A DNA stretch of 45,697 bases from Rhodanobacteraceae bacterium. Its GTDB lineage: Bacteria; Acidobacteriota; Terriglobia; Terriglobales; Acidobacteriaceae. How positions within the stretch are numbered: the stretch's first letter is position 1; each line of letters begins with the position of its first letter. The position numbers and the translations under genes were made by a program. Below are positions 42,628 to 45,697 of the stretch, piece by piece. The notes beneath the pieces were generated by a model. That model ran no database searches. It saw only the letters and a list, made by a program, of their open reading frames with translations, and was not told the origin of the DNA. The stretch lies in assembly GCA_903970285.1 (NCBI GenBank), contig CAJCHN010000009.1, forward strand, positions 1-45,697. The letters run 5' to 3'.

Positions 42628-44796
42628 TCAACGGGGACGGTTAACCAGGATGGTCTTGCCGCCCGATTGCGCCAGGATGCGGTAATGCGAAAGCTCGTGT
42701 TCGCGGGCGGCGGGGTGGTAGGTGAGCAGGAAAACGCGGCGGGGGCTCTGCCAGAGCTGGCGGAGGGTGGCGTCGGACTCAAAGACAGCTGGGGCGTCGG
42801 GCCAGAAGCTGCCGAACCAGAGGCCGTTCACGCGGCCGTCGACGAGGTGAACGGGCTGATGGGTGTAGAAGAGGAGGGTTGAACCCGAGGTGAGCTCACC
42901 GTCGATGAGGATGAGGTCGCCGGGATCTCGGCCGCGCCCGTCCGGCAGGGTTTGCTGGTCGAGGATGGCCTGGGCGAGTGGCCGCGAGCCGAGGATGGGG
43001 TTGAAGCGGACCAGGGCGGCGTGGGAGGCGAGCAGGACGACGAGCATCCCGGCAGCGAGCGTGAGGTTTGCTGCGTAAAGGCGTCCGATGCGGCGTAGCA
43101 GGTAGCTTCCCAGGCCGAGCATGAGCATGCCGGCGGCGGCCGCGGCGAGCGGACCGCGGAAGAAGCCCATGGCGGCGCCGGTGAGATCGAACAGATGGCC
43201 GAGCGAGACGTTGTAGAGATCGGGATTTGAGGCGAGGAGCGCAGAGAGATCTACTCCAGGCGCGGGAGTGGGGGCGGTGAGGGCGAAGTCGGCGCAGAGG
43301 GCGGCAACGGCGAAGGAGATCGGAACCAGGATCCAGCGGTGGCAGAGGAGAAGCGAGTGGGCTGGACTGAACCGGTCGGGTTCGGTTGCGCTTGGTTCCA
43401 GGTGATCGCTTCGTAACGGAAGGCGGTCATGCGGATGCTGTCCTTCCCACGTCTCCTCGTCAAAGGCGCGAGCCGAAGTAGGGCGTCCAGGCAGTCGGGG
43501 CGGGTCGGGAGTTGTGAGGCACGCCCACGGCGGCCCGGAGTCGGCAAAGCAGGAGTCGGCAAGGCAGGAGTCGGCAAGGCAGGGTTCGGCAAGGCTGGAC
43601 TCGGCCGCGGCGAGCACTCCGCCGATGAGCAGGAGCAGTGCGGGCAAGGCGGGGAGCGAGTAGTACTCCTGGCGGTTGGAGATGCAGAAGAAGAGCAGAA
43701 CGAGGCTGCCCCAGAGCGTGAGGGTGAGCGCGGCTTCGCGCTGGCGGGCGGTGACGGGGACGCGATGTCCGAGGCCGCGGCGCGCGAGTTGGAAGGCTGC
43801 GGGCAGGAAGACGGCCCAGGGCATAAGCCAGATGAGGGTGTAGAGGAGGAAGAGCCAGACCGGGGTGTTGCCGTAGTCATGCGGGATGCGGCGGCCGAGG
43901 AAGCGGGCGATGTGCTCGTTGTAGAGGTAGAACCAGGCCCATCCGGCGCGGACTGGCAGGCCGAGGCCGGGTGGCATGGGAATCGCGGGATTGCGCAGCG
44001 CAGCGAGGACGTGCCATGGGAGCGCGAGGGCGAGGAAGACGAGGGTGGCGGCACCGAGGTGCATGCGACGTAGCAGCGCGGCCTGGCGGGTGAGCAGGAG
44101 ATAGAGGAAGACGAAGCCAAGCGGGAAGACGAGCCCGATCAGGCCCTTGGTGAGCAGGTTGAGGGCCAGGATTGCGGCGAAGCCGAGGCTGGGCAGGAGT
44201 GGGGATTGGCGGAGGGTGCATCTGCGGAGCGAGGCCTGTTCCAGCGCAACGCTTCGCTGCGCGGCTTTGTCCAGCGCGATGAGGAAGGTGTGGACGCCGA
44301 GCGTCATCCACAGGCAGATGAGGATGTCGGGGATGAAGAAGCGGGTGTAGAGATAAGGCCCGACGGCGGTGGCGAAGGCGAGCGCGGCGTAAAAGCCGGC
44401 GCGCTCGGAGAAGAGGCGGCGGCCCAGGGCATAGATGGCAAAGAGCAGCGCGAGCACGGCCAGGGCGAGCGGCAGGCGGGCGGCCCAGTCGGTTTCGCCC
44501 AATACCCGCATGGAGCCGGCGGCCATCCAGTACATGAGCGGGGGCTTGTCGAAGAAGCGGATGCCGTCGATGTACGGGGTGACAAAGTCGTGGCGATGAA
44601 GCATCTCGCGCGCGACCTCGATGTAGACGGAGTCGACGTCGTCGAGCAGGCCGGGGGAGAAGATGCCGCCCAGCTGCAGGATGAGCCATGCGAGAGTGAT
44701 GAGGGCGATGGAACGGCGGCTGCTCGTGGCCTTTTCGGCGTTCACGGCAATGGACTTGGGTGGGGGGGCTTGGGCGGCTGGTGGTGCTGGGGTCAC
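42628..44796 (-). CDS. Glycosyltransferase family 39 (ArnT-like) membrane protein
   Basis: A 722-residue polytopic protein. The catalytic first external loop reads DDVDSVYIEVAREML (D53, D55) and then FFDKPPLMYW, typical of GT39/ArnT-type enzymes using polyprenyl-phosphate sugars. About ten or more membrane helices follow, with QEYYSLPALPALLLL in the middle, and a soluble C-terminal domain (LFYTHQPVHLVDGRVNG). Residues 396-420 are five imperfect copies of a five-residue repeat (ADSCL), coded by 15-base units, and 420-465 is a Pro/Arg-rich stretch without membrane character. The start is GTG 44796, overlapping the upstream stop (GTGA) and preceded by GGGAG; this points to coupled translation. 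Substrate unknown; lipid A or polysaccharide decoration is possible. Confidence 0.85.
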   Translation of the reverse strand: MTPAPPAAQAPPPKSIAVNAEKATSSRRSIALITLAWLILQLGGIFSPGLLDDVDSVYIEVAREMLHRHDFVTPYIDGIRFFDKPPLMYWMAAGSMRVLGETDWAARLPLALAVLALLFAIYALGRRLFSERAGFYAALAFATAVGPYLYTRFFIPDILICLWMTLGVHTFLIALDKAAQRSVALEQASLRRCTLRQSPLLPSLGFAAILALNLLTKGLIGLVFPLGFVFLYLLLTRQAALLRRMHLGAATLVFLALALPWHVLAALRNPAIPMPPGLGLPVRAGWAWFYLYNEHIARFLGRRIPHDYGNTPVWLFLLYTLIWLMPWAVFLPAAFQLARRGLGHRVPVTARQREAALTLTLWGSLVLLFFCISNRQEYYSLPALPALLLLIGGVLAAAESSLAEPCLADSCLADSCFADSGPPWACLTTPDPPRLPGRPTSARAFDEETWEGQHPHDRLPLRSDHLEPSATEPDRFSPAHSLLLCHRWILVPISFAVAALCADFALTAPTPAPGVDLSALLASNPDLYNVSLGHLFDLTGAAMGFFRGPLAAAAAGMLMLGLGSYLLRRIGRLYAANLTLAAGMLVVLLASHAALVRFNPILGSRPLAQAILDQQTLPDGRGRDPGDLILIDGELTSGSTLLFYTHQPVHLVDGRVNGLWFGSFWPDAPAVFESDATLRQLWQSPRRVFLLTYHPAAREHELSHYRILAQSGGKTILVNRPR
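43537..43611. repeat. 15-base tandem repeat, five units, within the GT39 gene
   Basis: Units at 43537, 43552, 43567, 43582 and 43597 follow GGAGTCGGCAAGGCA with one to several changes in each unit. Because 15 is a multiple of three, the copies are read in frame on the minus strand as a repeated (L/F)-A-D-S-C element. Confidence 0.8.
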
Positions 44797-45697
44797 CGGG
44801 CTGACTCCCGATTTGGCTCCCGGTCTGGCTCTCGGTCGAGCGGTCGGTCGGTGATAAGGGCCTTGCCGCTCATCTCCTGCAGAATGATCTCCGGGCGGCC
44901 ATGTAGCAGGACGTCGACTTCGTCGCGCTTTTCGAGCGGCACAAAGAGGATTTTGCGGTCGCCGCGGGCCCAACCGGCGCACAGATCGCTGCTGGTGAGG
45001 AAGACCCGGGGCGCGTCGGGGAAGGTGGATCCGAAGAGCATGGAGGTAGAACGTCCGTCGACGAGCTGGACGGGATGGCCAAGATAGAAGGGGATGGAAG
45101 AGCCGTAGGCCTGGTCGCCGTAGAGCAGAACCTCGGTTTGCGAGCTGATGCGGCTGGAGGCCTCGAGCTGCTGGATGGTTGCGGCGAACTGCTTGCTGGA
45201 GAGCATGGGCGCAAAGCGCGCGAGAGCAATGTGGGCGGCGACGAGGAACAGCGCGGAGGTAAAGCCGATGGCGGTGGTGGCGGCGAGGTGGCGGCGCTGG
45301 GCGCGCAGCATCCAGGCGAGGGCAGGGCCGAAGGCGAAGGCGAAGGCGGCGAGTGCGGCGGGCAGGCGGAGCGCCGCGAAGGAGTCCGCGGTGAGATCGA
45401 AGAGGTGCGACATGGAAAGGGTGTAGTCGCCAACGCCGCGGTGGGCGAGGAGTTCTCCGATGTCCGGCACGAAGGGGAGATGGCGTGAGCGCCAGAGGCC
45501 GATGAAGAGCGCGATGGCAACAGCGGCTCCGATGACGGTGAGAGCAGCGTGGGCGAAGACGACCCAACGGCGCGAGGATCTGTCGGACTTGTAAGTGCTT
45601 TCGGCGCGCGTAAGGGCGGCGGCGAGGAGCATCAGCAGCGGCAGGTACGCGGGGAAGGTGTAGTACTCCTGGTTGGTTGAGAACGAGAAGAAGAGCA
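44793..45697 (-). CDS. Second GT39-like glycosyltransferase, C-terminal part
   Basis: The frame is open to the right window edge; about 301 residues of the C-terminal part are present. The visible start of the fragment, LFFSFSTNQEYYTFPAYLPL, corresponds to LLFFCISNRQEYYSLPALPA in the next gene. Further shared pieces are SHLFDLT, VQLVDGRSTSMLFGSTFPDAP (compared with VHLVDGRVNGLWFGSFWPDAP) and the order of helices, so the two genes are diverged tandem duplicates. The C terminus has a charged repeat of DREP/NRES units. The stop overlaps the start of the neighbouring gene (GTGA, 44793-44796). An ATG at 45632 lies inside the protein and is not the start. Confidence 0.82.
   Translation of the reverse strand, partial: LFFSFSTNQEYYTFPAYLPLLMLLAAALTRAESTYKSDRSSRRWVVFAHAALTVIGAAVAIALFIGLWRSRHLPFVPDIGELLAHRGVGDYTLSMSHLFDLTADSFAALRLPAALAAFAFAFGPALAWMLRAQRRHLAATTAIGFTSALFLVAAHIALARFAPMLSSKQFAATIQQLEASSRISSQTEVLLYGDQAYGSSIPFYLGHPVQLVDGRSTSMLFGSTFPDAPRVFLTSSDLCAGWARGDRKILFVPLEKRDEVDVLLHGRPEIILQEMSGKALITDRPLDREPDREPNRESAR

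Noticed and set aside
43537..43611. Regular repeats considered as a CRISPR or att site
   Set aside because: Units are adjacent without spacers and are read in frame within a gene; no cas genes or integrase are nearby.

Overview
The window reads as chromosomal DNA of a GC-rich Gram-negative soil bacterium, most probably an acidobacterium of the class Terriglobia. This is inferred from gene content and style: a kumamolisin-type S53 protease, a Gly/Tyr-rich secreted protein, a haem c / copper-monooxygenase / TPR protein paired with a redoxin, KdsA plus a GT9 glycosyltransferase (LPS synthesis), and short repeats in many gaps. No phage, plasmid, transposase, rRNA or CRISPR signal was found. Genus cannot be decided from the window.

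Layout. 1-5.6 kb: the 3' end of a GT9 glycosyltransferase, comEC and an RlmD-type rRNA methyltransferase on the minus strand, then a secreted Gly/Tyr-rich protein. 5.8-9.6 kb: a minus-strand cofactor cluster nadC-birA-coaX followed by a hypothetical gene, with repeat-rich gaps. 9.7-16.2 kb: a small membrane protein, pgsA-valS, tRNA-Val(GAC)-rpmB, msrB and a short-chain dehydrogenase. 15.7-18.2 kb: a two-gene operon of a redoxin and a multidomain haem c/copper/TPR protein. 18.3-23.6 kb: tsaD, a small hypothetical gene, the CCA-adding enzyme and an S53 protease. 24.0-28.4 kb: galM-galT-galK and a lactonase-like amidohydrolase, tightly packed. 28.5-35.8 kb: SGNH esterase, ndk, sucC and sucD split by a GIY-YIG-like gene, aldo/keto reductase and an FAD amine oxidase. 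36.0-40.6 kb: a formate-dehydrogenase-like catalytic subunit with its DUF1641 partner, then kdsA. 40.8-45.7 kb: an OmpA-like protein, a one-TM protein and two tandem GT39 membrane glycosyltransferases, the last cut by the window end.

How genes work together. galM/galT/galK give Leloir galactose use (no galE here). sucC/sucD form succinyl-CoA synthetase. nadC/birA/coaX serve NAD, biotin and CoA metabolism. The ForC/ForE-like pair (Cys-Gln active site plus DUF1641) matches the non-canonical quinone-linked formate dehydrogenases known from Bacillus and probably feeds electrons to menaquinone. KdsA, the GT9 fragment and the GT39 pair point to envelope polysaccharide synthesis.

The most notable points are the ForCE-like module, the redoxin plus haem c/PHM-like/TPR operon, the GIY-YIG-like gene inside the suc operon, a two-part palindromic repeat family in several gaps, and in-frame repeat-like insertions in TsaD, the CCA enzyme and a GT39 protein.
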